Assembly (NCBI GenBank): GCA_963920525.1
Contig: OY986437.1
Coordinates: 115,002,715-115,066,714, forward strand
Length of the DNA: 64,000 bases
Reading direction: 5' to 3'
Source of the DNA: Dichetophora obliterata
Taxonomy: Eukaryota; Arthropoda; Insecta; Diptera; Sciomyzidae
The number at the start of each line of letters is the position of its first letter. The first letter of the stretch is position 1. This document shows positions 1 to 11,121 of the stretch, one piece after another. The position numbers were made by a program, and so were the translations under genes. The notes beneath the pieces are model-generated. The model was given only the letters and a program-made list of their open reading frames with translations, had not been told where the DNA came from and ran no database searches.

Positions 1-327
1 TTTTTAAGCCGAGCTATAGCTGCCAGAACTTCATCATAGTCGGGCAGCGGAACCTCGAACCTTGGCGGGATTGTTGTCAGCGTCGCCATTTAGAAGCTTA
101 GAGAAGTATTCCCTCCATAACGTCAGTGTAAATAAGAGGACGATCTTCGTTGGAAAGACCAAGAAGAGGACAACCTGACGAAGCTTGGAGTTTCCAACTG
201 GCGCCAGCAAGCGAAAGACAGAAATGGCTGGCGCAAATTCTTAGATGAGGCCAAGACCGACATACGGTTGTAGCGCCAACTAAGCAAGCAAGCAAGCAAG
301 AAAAGCAAGCAAGCAAGCAAGCAAGCA
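1..327 (+). mobile_element. 3' end of a non-LTR retrotransposon (LINE) with inverted 5' part
   Basis: On the plus strand the frame ending at the TAG at 271-273 encodes the C-terminus of an endonuclease/reverse-transcriptase polyprotein (from about 142), including KLGVSNWRQQAKDR and WRKFLDEAKTDIRL. It is followed by an (AAGC)n tail. On the minus strand, positions 117 to 1 encode a different part of such a protein, the linker before the RT core (WREYFSKLLNGD, then after a one-base shift RFEVPLPDYDEVLAAIARLK). The two parts are in opposite orientation with the break between about 118 and 145, as expected from twin priming during target-primed reverse transcription. The copy continues beyond the left edge. 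Clade not assigned; it resembles the endonuclease-RT LINEs common in flies. Confidence 0.75.
282..327 (+). repeat. (AAGC)n microsatellite tail of LINE
   Basis: About eleven AAGC units with one AAAAGC interruption directly follow the LINE stop codon. Short tandem tails at the 3' end are typical of several non-LTR clades, so this is likely the element's tail and not an independent microsatellite. Confidence 0.8.
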
Positions 328-1422
328 CTGCTTATACGTAAATAATCTCATAGAGTAAGAATGGCGGGTTTTAAGTTAAAACTGTTAATCGCATTTTTAA
401 AGATAATTATCTGATCTACAATTTTGCTGCAAGCAGATTTTATGTCCGACATGGAGGGGCGGAGATATTGGGGAATGACCGATTTCGGTGAACTTTGAAC
501 CTGAATATTTTCTAACGCGTATATGGTACCATAGGGCACCTACTCATGAGAGGTTCTTAGTTATGACTTAATTAAAGGGTTTGCATCAAAAAAATTTGGA
601 CGTAAATTTTTCGATTCCAATTAAAAAAAAACTTCTGTGAAAAAATATGGCAATGAAATACAAAAACACTCGGGAAAAGTCAAAAGCTATGTCGTGTAAA
701 AGAAAAAACCAAGGATGTAGAAAAATTTGTATTGACAAGGAGCATATAAAAATATATGAAGCCGGTGAGGTTAAAAAATCGTTCCATTCTAATGGACATA
801 CGTCGAAACTATATGTGTCCGGATTAGCGAGACTGTACTGTTTTAAAATTTTTTAGAAATTGTTTGTTTGTTTTATATAATTTTTACTTTCTATGATCTA
901 ATTTATATTATTTGTTTATACCTTAAGATTCAATGGGGGATTTAACCCCGAAAAGCGCACCCCTTGGCACTTGGATGCAGGCATTGGCGGCTGAAATGCA
1001 AAAAAAATAATAACGATCGAAAATTGATAATTTTTTTAGTAATTGGGAAAAGAAGTGCATTTTAAATTTTCTTGTAATTTTTAATTAATTTTTATAAAAA
1101 ATATACTGATTGACATAACTTTAAAATTAGCTAGATTGCAGAATGCACTTTACCTCTATTATATAATTACTATATATATTACTATATATAACGAAAAACA
1201 AACGGCACCACTTTAAAAATTGACTAATTTTGTTGTTGCAGGAAGTGTTTTTTGGGTCAAGAAGAAGGATTAAAGATATAAAAAACTGTGTATGGGCATT
1301 TCCAAGCTGGCGTTATGGTCGATTGGTACGAAAAGGTTTTTTTTTATATTTGCGTAGTAATTAAGTAACACTATTTTAAGTAAAAACAATGAAAACAATT
1401 AACCCTAAGGATTTAAAGATAT
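328..1422. other. AT-rich stretch without recognised gene
   Basis: No supportable coding region. A 69-codon frame at 647-856 has lysine/isoleucine-rich composition expected from AT-rich noise and no recognisable motif. Around 1291-1305 lies TATGGGCATTTCCA, a sequence also seen at 15181 and, inverted, near 6115. The stretch is otherwise featureless to the eye. Confidence 0.5.
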
Positions 1423-2886
1423 CAGTGGCGTCCGACCGAATATTTGGTTTCGGTTTGTGCCAGTTTTGGCTATTCGGTCATATTGAGGCCGAATATTGAA
1501 TTCTGCCATATTGATGCCGAATAGCCGAAACTAGCCAAAAATTGTGGTAAAAATTTCTTGCATCAGTATTTTAATTCAAATTTATAAGTTTGGTTTAACA
1601 AAAATATTTACAACGAATTGTACAAAACAAAAATTATGAATTTGTCTATAATTTGATTTATCGTATTAAGGGGATGGTACTGTTTTAAAAAATTTTGGGC
1701 CATTTTTTGTATTTTGAATGCACAACATTTCAAGAGTATTTTGTAAAAATTTCAAGTACATCGTGCTAAAACTTACGAAGAGACAGCCTTTCAAGTGAGC
1801 GGACCTCGTGCTCGATTTTTATACATACATTATGACAACGTTGAATTATTATAAAGATTTTCAGCTGAGCGATTCGCTTACCTGAAATCTGCTTCAAGTC
1901 CTTTTGCAATCTCCAAATTATATTATACTTTTGCGTGTTTTTGTAGGTAAACTGGAGTTACATATATTATTTATTTGGGGTAGATCGTATATGAATCAGT
2001 TGCTAGGTACTCTTTCTTCCTAGCGGTTGCGTACAGAGAGGATAAAATCGTATCGTAGTTTTCCATTTTTATTTCTTCTCGGTTCTTTTCTTCTTTCATC
2101 GGCTACTATAGGGAAAGGTTTTTGATGTGTTTGTCAAAAGTTCTTACTGCCCCAATGCAAAATTTGGGTAAATAAGCTAGATACCGACGAATTCGAAGAA
2201 TGGCACGAAGACACGTCAACAGCGGAAACTGCAAAGCAAATCATGTTGGTCCATCAGGTAACATGGAAGTAGACGCTATCGTACAGATGTTCAATCGCTC
2301 TTTGTAAAATTTTGGAGTGATGTATAAAAAATTATTTAGGAGATGGCGACACCAAAACCTACAGTGGTTTGGTAAATGCTAAAACGTATGGTGAAGATTT
2401 CACGATATATAAGAAAAGCACTGGACATATTCAGAAAAGAATGGGCACTCGTTTTCGTGAATTAGTTAAAACAACTGTGGTCGATAGCGAAAATAAAACA
2501 GGAAAAACAATAAAAAAGAAAAGTGTCTCTGGAAAAGGAAAATTAACTGCAAAAATTATTGAAAAATTGACCGTGTATTATGGACTGGCCATCCGACGCA
2601 ATCACGATTGTGTAGAAAACATGAAAAAAGCAATTTGGGCAACATACTTTCATTATTGCTCGATAGACGAGAAACCACAGCATGACAAATACACGAGCTG
2701 TGAGGACTCTTGGTGTGAATGGAAAAAAGCGGCAGCTGCAAACACACTAGATTTATTCAAACACAGCTACAGTGCCATTTCATCAGATGTTACAGAAGCC
2801 ATAAAGCCAATCTACGAAAATTTGAGCAAGGACACACTTTTGCATCGGTGTCTTGGAGGTTTCACGCAGAATAACAACGAGAGTTT

Positions 2887-3916
2887 ATAGAAAATATCTC
2901 TATCGAACAAGCTTAAAATTTTTAACACTGCAGCAAAATCGATTATGTTTTATGGCGCAGAAGTTTGGGGTTTCAAACAGTATGAGCAAGTAGAAAAATT
3001 ACTACGTTATTTCCTGAAAAAAATGTTATATTTACCTGCAAATACTCCTAATTATATGCTTCACATAGAAACAGGTCTGGTTTCTCAATTTGAAGAAACG
3101 CTTAAATTACATTTTAGTTATCTGAGAAAAATTCTTAATTATCCTTTAAACAGGCTTCCGCGAGTACTTGCTGAAGAAACAATCGTACAAAACACTTTCT
3201 GGTTACCACAATGGTTCGCTCTATGTAGTGATCTTGGTTTTAGCCTTGATTTTGAGAGTTGGAGGCCTGATTTGTCGTTACACCATGATCGTATACTACA
3301 AGCATTGAGATTAAAAGTGTATGAGAAACACATTTGCAGAGCAAGAGACTCGAGGTTTCATGATTTGTATCGTCACGTTCGATTCGATGTGCCCTCCTAC
3401 TTTGTCGATTCAAATTCGGCTCATCTCATAAGTTTGATATTCAGATGTAGAGGTGGTTTACTCAACTTTAATTTAAGCAGATTTGGTGAAAGTACTTTTA
3501 ATGTGTGCACATTATGCAACTTGCAAGAATATGAAAATACACATCACCTTCTAGGTATATGCCCGATATTTGCATACATTCGTTCATATTACCTTGGTAA
3601 AAGTTCACTCACGTTAGGCGAAGTTTACGAAGTTTTGAATGGCAAAAATTATTACCTTTTATATAAATATTTAATCAATTGTTTAAAATATAGACAACTT
3701 ATAATTTCTGAATTTAATTAAAAAAAAAACCTTTTTGTAACATATTCTATCAAAAATTTTTAAATTTAATATGATTCATGCCAATCTGACACACAACATA
3801 TTATGTTATGTCAAATTTGATTTATTTTAAAAAAAATACTATTGTAATAATATTAATATTAAAATGTTTATACTAATGTAAGCCTTTATTTAAATAAATC
3901 ACTCATTCATTCATTC
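2887..3916 (+). mobile_element. 5'-truncated LINE inserted in the MULE transposase gene
   Basis: The insertion is bounded by a perfect 13-bp target-site duplication ACAACGAGAGTTT (2874-2886 and 3917-3929). It carries the C-terminal end of a LINE polyprotein and ends in an AT-rich 3' UTR with an (ATTC)n tail. A 5' truncation, variable-length duplication and simple-repeat tail are hallmarks of target-primed reverse transcription. The clean duplication and long open frame suggest a fairly recent insertion. Confidence 0.9.
2891..3721 (+). pseudogene. C-terminal fragment of LINE reverse transcriptase polyprotein
   Basis: The frame is open from 2891 (just after a TAG created at the insertion junction) to the TAA at 3719-3721, about 276 codons. 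It begins with SLSNKLKIFNTAAKSI and MFYGAEVWG, the thumb region that follows the RT catalytic core in many LINEs, and ends with CTLCNLQEYENTHHLLGIC, a C-terminal CCHC-type zinc-knuckle motif. The endonuclease and RT core are missing through 5' truncation, so the fragment cannot retrotranspose. The first methionine at 2945 is internal and not a true start. Clade not assigned. Confidence 0.85.
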
Positions 3917-4821
3917 ACAACGAGAGTTTCAATCATCTTATTTGGAAAATCTCTCTAAAATCAGTGGGCGGTACTGCAATTATTGTTGAAATTGTAGCAA
4001 ATGTTGCAGCATCCACTTTCAATGAAGGATCTTTTACTTTATTGTCCTTATTGAATGAAATGGGCATCTCTACAGGCCCAAGTGCTCACCAATGGGCGCG
4101 CGCATTTGACGAATTACGAATAAACATAGCGGACGAACAAGCTGCAAGTACAAGAAAAGAGGGAAGAATGCAACGCAGGACATCTTGAGTGACAGCGTTT
4201 TACTGTACGGAGCTGAAATTGATGATTCTGTGTAAGAATAAAAAATTATAGCCTTTTATTTTTTATTTTTGATTTTCGATTAAAAAACTTTAAATCAATT
4301 TTCTGGAAAACAACATTTTTGAAGTCGGTGAACACGATGCCGCAAAATCTACTTGACCGATCGTTTTGAAATTCTTTACACTATTTCAGTATATAAATCA
4401 ACAGGTAACGCCGAAGCGATTTTATTTCCTACTCTAAAAAAATAAAATAACCTAAATTTTTCAATGAAAATCGCGTTTTTGACTTTAAAAAGTTAAAAAA
4501 AACATTAAAAAACTCTTCGGTATTACCTCGGGAAACATATTACCATTTAAACTAATTTTGAATTTTTTTCAGAAGATCCGCTAACCTCTAATCGTGTTCA
4601 CCGCAAAACAACTTTTTTTCGAGGCGCCTCCGGAGAATCGCTGCCACGGATTTATTTATCGATACCTTTCAATTTTTTTTTCCAAATATACTTAAGAAGT
4701 CAGACTTTAACATGTATATAAAATAAATACACCAACATTATTTATGTCTCAAAAAAAAAAAAAAAAAAAAAAATCAGGAAAACATGTCTTTTTTCGGCTT
4801 TAAAACAATACCATCCCCTTA

Positions 4822-4937
4822 AAACAAAACATTTTGGTTAATTTTATGCGTTCGATACTATCATTTTCGATTTTATCATCTCTATTGCAATTAATATTAA
4901 GGTTTTATAGGCACTGAAGCAAAAAATTGATAATTTA
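4822..4937. other. Interior of the outer TIR element between MULE and MITE
   Basis: AT-rich noncoding sequence; presumably the outer element's own interior. No motif recognised. Confidence 0.4.
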
Positions 4938-5174
4938 ACCGTAGTCCTACGTTGAGAAAAACACCATAATTCCATTTTGAGGTGTAGATGAGGAATTGAC
5001 GTTTTTAAATATTTTGAAAAATTATTATAATTGCGATACTACAAGGAAAGTGATTTCTGTTCACACTTAGCATAAAATAAAAATCATGTAAGATTGGATC
5101 CCAAAACTAAACGGTTTTGGAAATATATAAGAATAAAAAAAATGTAGTTTTCTACACCAACGTAGGACTACGGT
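4938..5174. mobile_element. 237-bp MITE with TA target duplication
   Basis: The ends ACCGTAGTCCTACGTTG (left) and its exact inverse (right, ending 5174) form TIRs of at least 17 bp and are flanked by TA on both sides (4936-4937, 5175-5176). The interior is noncoding. The TA duplication suggests mobilisation by a Tc1/mariner-type transposase. It lies inside the outer element 1423-5547. Confidence 0.8.
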
Positions 5175-6099
5175 TACCTTCCAAACGAATTCTGTGTGTA
5201 TGGAATAAAGGAAAATAAAACGAAATATTTCTATTTTTATAATACTACATCTTTAAAAAAAACAACTTTGTTTTGTAGTTATATAAAAATGTACATCGTA
5301 GGTGAATACTATTTTGAGTGTGTATGGAAGATTTAAAGTATGCAATACTTTTGTGATAAAAAATAAAATAAAAAATGTTCGAATTTATTATTATAGTAAA
5401 TTTCAATAAATTATTATAAACTTCAATATTCAAATAATACTTTTTTTATATTGCATTTTTTTCTTATGTGTATGAAAGTAATTTTGTTTACATTTAGTAA
5501 AATTAATAATTTGTTTCTGCCAAAATTCCGGTTTCGGTCGGACACTAGATATAAGCAAAAATAAGTGCTGGCGTTACGTTACAAAGAGCGGAAGTGATTT
5601 TTGACTTTGATTACAAAATTTGCAAAACTCTGAATTGGACAAGACTTTTTGTATACAACTTTTTTAGAAGGGTTTTAAATAATATAAGTCCATTTTCCAA
5701 GTGATCAGATTTAAAAATCTTTTCTGTTTTTTTATTAGGTTTTTTGATTAAAACGATACTGGCGAGGCGCACCTTAAATTTCCACTGAAGTTCAATTGGG
5801 TAATTATGTAATAAAGTAGTTAAGTAGTTATGTAGTTTTGTAATTTGAAAACAAATTTAATATATTGTACTTTCCTTGCCTCACCCATTTTTTCATTATC
5901 TTTAGCAAATGCCTTCCATTTTAATTAAGACAAAAAAGCTTACAAAACATTAACGAAAAAGAAAATCTACATTTGTTAAATAGTGCAGGCGATTTGACCT
6001 TCAAGGTAAATGAATTTATGTATAAATTACTTAAATTAATAAAATAAAAATGTTTCTCTTAGAAAATATAAAAAAATAAGTTTGTAATAAATTTTAATT

Positions 6100-6140
6100 T
6101 TTTGGTTAAGGTAGACTTTTCTGTGGAAAGCCCATATGTA
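6100..6140 (-). repeat. Dispersed repeat segment (shared with 15181-15215)
   Basis: Read on the minus strand this segment is CATATGGGCTTTCCACAGAA followed by AAGTCTACCTTAACC. The plus strand at 15179-15215 reads the same with few changes. Probably the conserved end of an unidentified transposon family. No partner end is visible near either copy. Confidence 0.5.
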
Positions 6141-6384
6141 TTTTTATTTTTTTTTGTTATATTTTTATTTTAATTTAAAAAATTTAAAAATATTTAAAAA
6201 AGTTAAATTTAATATTCTAAAAAAAATATATATATATTGAAAATTAAGATGGGTAATTCTTATAAGAAATGAAAATATGCAGTTACTATCGGCAGCAATG
6301 TTTGTTTCATGACGCAACAAGGCGTTGAGCATTGAACTCGTATGAAGCTTGAATTGATTGAAAACTGGACTTAAGAGTATAAAC

Positions 6385-6560
6385 AAAAAAACACATTTTT
6401 AGGGTCCACCCAAGTGTGAAAAAACTTATTGCAATTCTAACATTGGATTCAAAATCAGCGACCAGCAGCATTTAAACAGAATATAAAACAAAAAACACAT
6501 TTTGAGGGTCCACACTAGGTACAAAAATTTTTTTGAAATTCTAACATAAGATTTGGACGG
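6385..6560 (+). repeat. Two direct repeats about 105 bp apart
   Basis: Two diverged copies share the order AAAAAACACATTTT, AGGGTCCAC, GTGTGAAAAA or GTACAAAAA, then TTCTAACAT. They look like a short tandem duplication; no coding potential. Confidence 0.55.
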
Positions 6561-8857
6561 TTCCTACCAAATCACACCACCCGCAAGCACTGTAGGTGCT
6601 TAACGTCACTACTATTTAGAACACTGTTACGTCACTATTCATTGGCAGATCGATTTCACATTTATGGTGTGTTCATGTTAAGGACCCGTCAAAAATGTCA
6701 TGCATTTGAAGAGTGGTGGTGCCTTCACTTGGAGACCGGCAGCATCTTGAACGACTGTACGTAATTAAATTGTTGGCGTTTCTACTGCTTCAAAGATAAG
6801 AGTTAAGATTCATGACAGTTACACGGAGAGAAATAAAATTCCTGTATTAAGCAAAATATAGCAGATTAATTCGGTAATAGTTCACTTTTCTTCTCGAAAC
6901 GAAAATTCTACACATTCTTAAGAGCATACAGAATTTACGCAACATCGGTTAACGACAGACTTGGACACTTTTAATAAAAATATGAATGACAGAAAGAAAT
7001 CGGCTGTGTTCTAAAGAAGTGTATTTTTCCCTTAAGCAAATTTTATTCGATCTGGAAAAGTATTGTTGACCACTGTGCATCGATGAGATCTGAATAGAAG
7101 CGAGCTCTACATTAAGAATAAATGCGAATATTTCAGATAAAAATTAAAACTCGTTAGACTTAAAATCAAATACGAAGTACTTTCGCCAAACGGCGTTCAT
7201 CTTTAGGATGACATATTATTTTCCCTGTTGGCGCAAAAACTTATGTGTTGAATCAAAAGCGAAAGCTCTTAATAAATCAAATACTCTTGCGCTCTTGCCG
7301 CGAATGTATTTCATTGTTAGTAACGAAATTACCAATAAAAGTTGTTGGCATCAAGTTCAAAATTGTTTGCATAACAGCGTTTTTTACTGTAATCTAAACA
7401 CTTATCTTCTGCTAAAATAATATCAACAGTTTGTCTTAAATTAAATCCTTCCAAGCAAATGAGTTGACATGAATACGTCGAAAAAATAATACTGCAATCA
7501 ATACAGCCAACTCTTAAGATTTGTGTACATAAACTCACATTCAAACATGCCCACATAAAGTAAAGCATTATTCAAGTATTAAGTAAAATATTTGTATCGC
7601 ATAAATTCAACTCCCATTCGTCTCACTCTAACGCACTTATAATAGATCTCCCTCCTCACGCAACTTGCAATTTATTCCAAAAATACTAAGCTATAAAAAG
7701 CAGCGTTATTAAATTTATTATTCAAGAATTAATGACTGAAATTGGATATTTATGGTATTTCAATGGAAAACATATATATATTTTCAATAAATTGTGCAGC
7801 TGAATTTTAAGTGCGGCGCATAAATTATATACAGAAACAAAGATTTGACTAAAATAAAAGCAAAACAAAAAATCAAAATATTGAAAACCATGACTGAATA
7901 TTTCGGGCAGTATAAAAATTTAAAGGTATTAAGATTCACACACTCAAACAAATAAAAATACAATAAGAGCCACCAAACATTTATATTGTGATTACAGATA
8001 ATAGGAAATTTATTACGCGTCTGTTTTACTAAATCATAAAAAATATAAAGAACAATCAATGATAATGAAGATACAGTTGCTATTTAGTCGTACAAAAACA
8101 TTCACTATAAAAAACGGCATTGCACTATAAAAATAAAAGCCTATAAAAGTAATAAAAAAATTATGATATTACCCTCTGTTTGAAACTGTCTTTGTATAAA
8201 AACTTGTATAAGTAACTTTTACGTTACTTCCCTCAAAATATATTTACGAGTCCTTCAAACGAATAGAATAAAACGATCACAAAGTGTATATTTTAGTAAA
8301 TATTTGTTAAATAGAAAATATACAATCAATCAATTAATCACAGAAATTTCCGGTTTAATTTTTAGCTGCAAATGATAAATAATAAGGATGGAAAAATAGT
8401 ATAAAAAAGGGTATACAGCTAATATTTGTATTATTATTAACTGTATTGTGAACTTTTGTGTATAATTTGTGTTGTACTTTTTCATTTTCATTGAAAAGGG
8501 TTTTTTTTGTTAAGGTAAAAAAATGCTAACCACAAATTTCCATGAAATGGCAAATATTTAAATAACCAAATTAGAGTAAATAAAAAATAGCTAGTAAGCC
8601 CGGGTGGCGTTAAAACGCCAAAATCAAACATACCTAGATTTTATTTGAAGCTATTGAATAGATTTTCAACTGATCAAAATTGAAATGAAATTAATTTTGG
8701 TCTTTTTGCAATATACGCGGTATTTCTTATTAAATATTTGTGTAAATTTTTAAAAATAAAATCATTTTCCGATCAGCAGTTTAGAAATCTTTTTTCAACT
8801 GTAAGAAATCATTCCAGTATCATTTTGATATTGAATATATCAATTCATAGTTTTAGC

Positions 8858-9184
8858 CGGTGGTGCCAACTTCACGGAAATTACGGATTTCTTCGTGCTT
8901 TCACGTGACATATCATACGTTGTCATTAATGTATTAAAAAAAACTTTTTTTAGTTTTAGTTATGTTTTACATTGTTTGTAACTTAGATAAGTTTAATGCA
9001 AATTTTATAAAAAAAAATCATAGACACAAAAAATTTTTGAAAAACTATTAATGACATCAATTGAGTAATTTTATTAGATATTAGTTTTAAATTAAAAAAA
9101 AATATATAAATTTGCTAGCACGGATTTACACGGCTTTTTATGTCGCATTTGTGGATTTCTACTCTCCTCGGGTTGGCATCACTG
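8858..9184. mobile_element. 327-bp hAT-type MITE
   Basis: The ends CGGTGGTGCCAACTTCACGG (left) and CAGTGATGCCAACCCGAGG (inverse of the right end) form imperfect TIRs of the CAGTG-NTGCCA type common in hAT elements. Flanking 8-bp direct repeats GTTTTAGC (8850-8857) and GTTTTTGC (9185-9192) agree at 7 of 8 positions, matching the hAT duplication size. The interior is noncoding. Confidence 0.8.
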
Positions 9185-9621
9185 GTTTTTGCTGTGAAAT
9201 TATAAATGATTATTCGTCAGTATAACAGTTTCATAGCGGTGGCGCTAAATACGTCACATATATTTAAGCACATGCTGAAATTTCTTTAGCAACATAGAAT
9301 AAGAAAAGTAACACAACAACAACAATTAAATGCAAACTTTAACTCGCTATAACTTAAAAAATATAAATTTTTAAAAAATAAAAAGTCCAGTTTGCACATC
9401 TACAGGTCTAAGCCTACCAAACCATACTAAATTTAATAAGATGAGACTTGACTTAAAAAGCCTTACGCCATACAAAATTTACGTTTGCGTAATAAATATA
9501 AGATTAACATGCAAATTTCTTGGATAGTAGTAATGAAAGGGAGGTTTTATGTAAATGACCATAAAAATAAGCCAAAGTTACGAATTGTTTTGAGAAAACG
9601 AAAACACAAACGAAAGTTTTG
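9185..9621. other. Spacer without recognised feature
   Basis: AT-rich, noncoding; no repeat or motif recognised beyond the duplication flanking the hAT MITE. Confidence 0.5.
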
Positions 9622-9849
9622 TTAACCCTCACTTTGGCACCAATTTTTTACTACGAAATCTAGCACTATTTACATTTGTAAAATTTGTTTTTCCATTTTT
9701 TGGCTTTTTTGCATTTCTAAAGCATAATGCGTTGACAACTGGTGTTGAAACTGTTTTTTCCGCAGTTTCGTTCCTGCGTAACGTTATTTTTTCCCCGAAG
9801 TGTAATGTAAACATAGTAAAGAAAGAATTGATTGATCAAAATAGCGATA

Positions 9850-10740
9850 ATGGCAGACAACAAACAAGAGTTAAAAATATTGAGTGGTGCATCGGTGGCC
9901 CGGTAAGCATTTGTCTGCCTTTGTAGTCTAGTGGAGAGTGCGCTAGACTATCAACCCAGAGGTCCCTGGTTCGAATTCGGGTTCGGGCATGGTTCTTTTC
10001 ACATTAATGAATTATGGAAAACTAAAAATCCACAACTAAATTGTGGAAAATGTGGAATTAAAGGACAGAAACAACTAAGGGCTGGAAATGCTTGTCGAGG
10101 TTAAGGCATGACACTAGCCTCGGTTTAAAGCAATTCAAATTGTCTTTCACGGTTGTTTCGTCTAATAAATAATTCACGTATGGTTCCAATCAATTCCTCT
10201 AAATAATCTATCCCTTTCCTTTCAGGTCAAAGACCAAACCTTGTTTGTATAAGGCGCATGCCTTGGTTCTTTGATCTTTAAAAAAAAAATTTGAGAAAGT
10301 TCAAGAAATTTGAGTACTATTTATTAGGAGGTTATCGTGTGATATGCAGGAAAGGTACTTCGAAGAATTTCTTGCCAATTTGGTTGAATCCGATGAAGAC
10401 AAAATGCCAAAGGATGCAACAATAACTGATGATTTCGAAGACCGTGATATGTAACCACAAACTCAGGAAATTGATGAGGAGGCTTCTGATGCTGAGAACT
10501 GGAAATATCCTGTTGAAATGGGGCATGGAGGTGACTTGCAGAGTGAGAAGAAGAGATTGAATTCGAAGCTGACACCGCGCTAATTCCTTGGGTTGTCCCG
10601 TGTTTCTCAACTAAAAATGCTATCGAGTGCTTCATGGCATTAAGTATTTAATCATTGACTACAACAGATGATTTAATTACAAATAAAGATGATCGTGGTC
10701 ATTCAAAAGTGAAGGCTGCTGCAAAAAAACTGATTTTTAA
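9850..10740 (+). pseudogene. piggyBac transposase N-terminal remnant, spliced
   Basis: A probable first exon runs from ATG at 9850 (MADNKQELKILSGASVA) to a GTAAG donor at 9903. The second begins at 10328 after TTTATTAG, and the frame joins cleanly across the junction. Exon 2 encodes an acidic segment (MQERYFEEFLANLVESDEDK, then DDFEDRDM) and meets a stop at 10452-10454. Similar acidic sequence continues past the stop (EIDEEASDAENW). Further on, with a frame change, comes EFEADTALIPWVVPCFSTKN, then an end around 10740. An acidic N-terminal region is usual for piggyBac transposases of about 600 residues; the DDD catalytic domain and cysteine-rich C-terminus are missing. Identification rests on the TTAA ends more than on the protein. 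Confidence 0.6.
9912..10290 (+). mobile_element. tRNA-derived SINE within the piggyBac intron
   Basis: A tRNA-like head (about 9918-9988) has an A-box-like TAGTCTAGTGG and a B-box GGTTCGAATTC, the internal promoters of RNA polymerase III. The cloverleaf is only partly pairable, so it is not a functional tRNA. A roughly 300-bp unrelated body follows and ends in a short T/A-rich tail with ten A's at about 10280. This layout is that of a SINE. It lies inside the inferred intron 9903-10327. A target duplication is not clear. Confidence 0.65.
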
Positions 10741-11121
10741 AATACTTTTCAAAATATCAAACATTTCTATTAATTTATACTTTCTGCTATAAATGCTACT
10801 AAATATGAAATGTACCTATATGTGAAATGTAAAAAAATTACATGCCTTTTTTCATATATTTTAAAAAATACAATAAAACATAATCAAAACGTTTGAAATA
10901 AAAAAATATTTACATATGTAAATAGTTCTAAAGTTAAGAGTAAAAATAAAAAATTTTCAAAAAGTATCAGAAAATATTAATATTAACAACAACTTTTACT
11001 ATTTTCAGAAAGAAAACAAAAAATAGTCACTGAGTCGAAGGCATATCTAAATCGAATAGAAAATAAAGGAGTTATTGCAAATTTGAAATTGGGATATATA
11101 CAAATTTAAAGTGAGGGTTAA

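Larger units (their letters stand above)
2227..4189 (+). pseudogene. MULE transposase, interrupted and frameshifted
   Basis: Mutator-type transposases are DDE enzymes that cut and paste the element. Coding remnants in order: a segment with C..NHVGPSGNMEVDAIVQMF from 2230, ending at a TAA near 2307; a frame change; then GDGDTKTYSGLVNA-KTYGEDF with the conserved DGD acidic motif from about 2343; then TGHIQKRMGTRFREL, AIRRNHDCVENMKKAIWAT, SWCEWKKA and GGFTQNNNES up to 2886. After the inserted LINE the same frame resumes at about 3918 (NESFNHLIWKISLK, then IVEIVANVAASTFNEGSF) and stops at 4187-4189. These motif blocks and their order are those of insect MULE transposases. The gene is dead: at least one frameshift and stop upstream, and a 1-kb insertion. 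The upstream N-terminus is not clearly readable. Confidence 0.85.
1668..4821 (+). mobile_element. Mutator-like element (MULE) with TIRs
   Basis: The left end AAGGGGATGGTACTGTTTTA (1668 on) and the right end near 4799-4821, inverted, agree at 21 of 22 positions. Between them lies a broken Mutator-type transposase gene. The element sits inside the TIR element 1423-5547 and is itself split by a LINE at 2887-3916. Without that LINE it is about 2.1 kb. I do not see the 8-10 bp target duplication usual for MULEs, so the exact ends are approximate. Confidence 0.75.
1423..5547. mobile_element. TIR-bounded DNA element, outermost of a nest
   Basis: The left end CAGTGGCGTCCGACCGAA (1423-1440) and the inverted right end (reverse complement TAGTGTCCGACCGAAACC, ending at 5547) form terminal inverted repeats that differ mainly by a 3-bp gap. 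Just inside the left end the motifs TTCGG and CCGAA recur, as in subterminal repeats of hAT-like elements. The flanks share the 5-bp direct repeat GATAT (1418-1422 and 5548-5552), which may be the target duplication. An 8-bp hAT-type duplication is not visible. Its interior was later filled by a MULE and a MITE. No gene of its own is recognisable. Superfamily uncertain; CAGTG ends suggest hAT. Confidence 0.55.
5553..8849. other. AT-rich region without genes; internal direct repeat
   Basis: No coding region is supported; all frames are short and rich in F, L, K, I, N. At 6385-6460 and 6488-6560 a block beginning AAAAAACACATTTTNAGGGT and running to TTCTAACATNNGATT is present twice in direct orientation about 105 bp apart. 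Near 6100-6135 lies the inverse of the sequence at 15181-15215 (TTGGTTAAGGTAGACTTTTC...). Nothing else stands out. Confidence 0.5.
9626..11117 (+). mobile_element. piggyBac-like element with TTAA ends
   Basis: The left end CCCTCACTTTGGC and right end AAAGTGAGGG are inverted repeats beginning CCCTCACTTT, and both are flanked by TTAA (9622-9625 and 11118-11121), the obligatory piggyBac target duplication. The 1.49-kb interior holds the N-terminal part of a spliced transposase gene and a SINE in its intron; the catalytic domain is absent. It is therefore non-autonomous, though its intact ends could in principle be mobilised in trans. Confidence 0.85.

Noticed and set aside
9918..9990. Functional tRNA gene
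   Set aside because: A- and B-boxes are present, but the acceptor and anticodon stems pair poorly and a SINE body with an A tail follows.
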